Of a DNA stretch of 7,546 nucleotides, positions 6,802 through 7,546 are shown piece by piece (the first letter of the stretch is position 1; the number at the start of each line of letters is the position of its first letter). The DNA lies in NCBI GenBank assembly GCA_030830145.1, contig JAURNO010000421.1:1-7546 (forward strand), in the 5' to 3' direction. The stretch is from Verrucomicrobiota bacterium. Lineage in GTDB: Bacteria; Verrucomicrobiota; Verrucomicrobiia; Opitutales; Seribacteraceae. Made by a program: the position numbers and the translations under genes. Below the pieces are notes generated by a model. That model was not told the origin of the DNA and searched no databases. It saw nothing but the letters and a program-made list of their open reading frames with translations.

Positions 6802-7546
6802 CAACTTGGGCACGCTTGCATTATGATCGAGAAAGGGCAGGGGGCCCGTGATGATGTCGCGTACAATCCCTTTTCCCGCTTGATCGATTACCATCTTCTC
6901 AGGTTGTTTGTGCAAAAAAAGGTTTCCGGAACCGCGCATACGGGCATCCAACCAACGAAGTGGAGCCAAGTGGACAGCCTCTTTGCCTTGGTGCAAGAGG
7001 GTGGTCTCGCCAACATCGAACCCTTCTGCGCGAAGTGAACTATTGCCCAAAACTTGGGCTTCCAAGCGGTTGACTCCTCGTCCTTTGAGGACAACGACCC
7101 CGTTTCCCTCTTGGCGAAGGTTGAGGGTTGGTGAAAGGAGGTTTTCCAAATGGACCTTGCCGGAGGTCGAGCAAAAGACGGATAGTCCGTCGGATTGCAA
7201 TTCAGCCGAAGTCAAATTGCTCCCCCCGTGGACTCTGATTTCTGTAAGTTTGTCTATGGAAACCATGATCTCAACCGGGAATTTTCTGCGGGCGTTCAGT
7301 TTGACGAATGGGAGTCGACGGGCAAGCTGGTAGGTATTGTTGGCATCGACGTAAAGAGTTCTTTTGCTGACCTTTGTAGTAACGGAGTCTATGATTTCGG
7401 AATCCGCATAGACGGTCGTCTCGCGGTTCCTCTGGCCCTTCTTTAGAAAGACGTCCACCTCTCCGTTTACTTCGATTTTGTCAAAAAAGAAAAGCAATCT
7501 TCGCTGAGAGGAAATTTCACCATTGATTTTTCCGGATAACGCCAAA
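6787..7546 (-). CDS. DUF2807 / GIN-domain (putative adhesin-like) protein, 5'-truncated by the window edge
   Basis: 252 residues are visible, with the frame open to the right edge, so the N-terminus and any signal peptide are missing. The visible part begins LALSGKINGE. Residues 21-36 (FDKIEVNGEVDVFLKKG) are the classic opening of the head GIN/DUF2807 domain. RTLYVDAN at 62-69, VEIMVSIDKLTEIRVHGGSN at 91-110 and MRGSGNLFLHKQPEKM at 203-218 are further family-type segments. Repeated Gly/Ser/Asn turns alternate with short hydrophobic strands, as expected for a right-handed beta-helix. The family is common in cell-envelope or secreted proteins of Bacteroidota and other diderms, and its molecular function is poorly known; the adhesin label is a fold-based guess. 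It faces the metallo-hydrolase tail to tail with a 4-base overlap and is not part of the secretion operon. Confidence 0.87.
   Translation of the reverse strand, partial: LALSGKINGEISSQRRLLFFFDKIEVNGEVDVFLKKGQRNRETTVYADSEIIDSVTTKVSKRTLYVDANNTYQLARRLPFVKLNARRKFPVEIMVSIDKLTEIRVHGGSNLTSAELQSDGLSVFCSTSGKVHLENLLSPTLNLRQEGNGVVVLKGRGVNRLEAQVLGNSSLRAEGFDVGETTLLHQGKEAVHLAPLRWLDARMRGSGNLFLHKQPEKMVIDQAGKGIVRDIITGPLPFLDHNASVPKLGEEY
6799..6811. repeat. Perfect 13-base palindrome GCCCAACTTGGGC
   Basis: Six bases on each side of a central C are perfectly complementary. As RNA it could form a GCCC/GGGC stem with a five-base loop. It overlaps the right arm of the inverted repeat at 6770-6801, so the two folds would compete. 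It encodes part of the C-terminus of the minus-strand gene, so it may be coincidence. Confidence 0.4.

Noticed and set aside
6607..7038. Plus-strand frame running from the metallo-hydrolase into the opposite-strand GIN gene
   Set aside because: It crosses two supported genes in the wrong frame and strand and has no recognisable domain.
6787..7546. Treating the leftmost-visible TTG at 7545-7543 as the start of the GIN-domain gene
   Set aside because: The frame is still open at the edge and no signal peptide is present, though one is expected for this family. The gene almost certainly begins outside the window.
1..7546. CRISPR arrays, tRNA/rRNA genes, insertion sequences, prophage genes
   Set aside because: No regularly spaced direct repeats, cloverleaf-like segments, transposase motifs or terminal inverted repeats were recognised; nearly all bases are covered by supported genes.

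Overview
The window reads as a piece of a Gram-negative (diderm) bacterial chromosome. It is tightly packed: the longest gap between genes is 84 bases. The left three quarters is one co-directional operon for the core of a type II secretion / type IV pilus-like machine. It starts inside a secretin gene (outer-membrane pore), followed by a small proline-rich membrane-anchored protein, a GspE/PilB-family hexameric ATPase and a GspF/PilC-family inner-membrane platform protein. A MORN-repeat lipoprotein gene starts two bases after gspF. The spacings are a 1-base overlap, 8, 11 and 2 bases, so these five genes are almost certainly co-transcribed. Pseudopilins, prepilin peptidase and assembly proteins such as GspL/M or PilM/N/O are not visible and may lie upstream.

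After the 84-base AT-rich gap, which may hold a promoter, comes a same-strand metallo-beta-lactamase-fold hydrolase with an intact HxHxDH site. It converges on a minus-strand gene for an exported-type DUF2807/GIN-domain protein that runs off the right edge. The stop codons of these two genes overlap, and an 8-bp perfect inverted repeat brackets them.

Taxonomy is an inference only. The diderm secretin, lipobox lipoprotein, roughly balanced base composition, the secretin / small protein / E / F order and the lack of Shine-Dalgarno sequences before every visible start suggest Verrucomicrobiota (Opitutae-like) or a related PVC lineage, with low to moderate confidence. No RNA gene, CRISPR array, insertion sequence or phage gene was seen.

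Functionally, the ATPase and platform protein would drive a pseudopilus or pilus in the inner membrane. The small proline-rich protein sits where a GspC/PilP-like connector would be expected and could bridge to the secretin. The MORN lipoprotein is the least expected member. No clearly new system can be claimed. The best candidates for something undescribed are the small connector-like protein and the MORN lipoprotein fixed to the end of the secretion operon.
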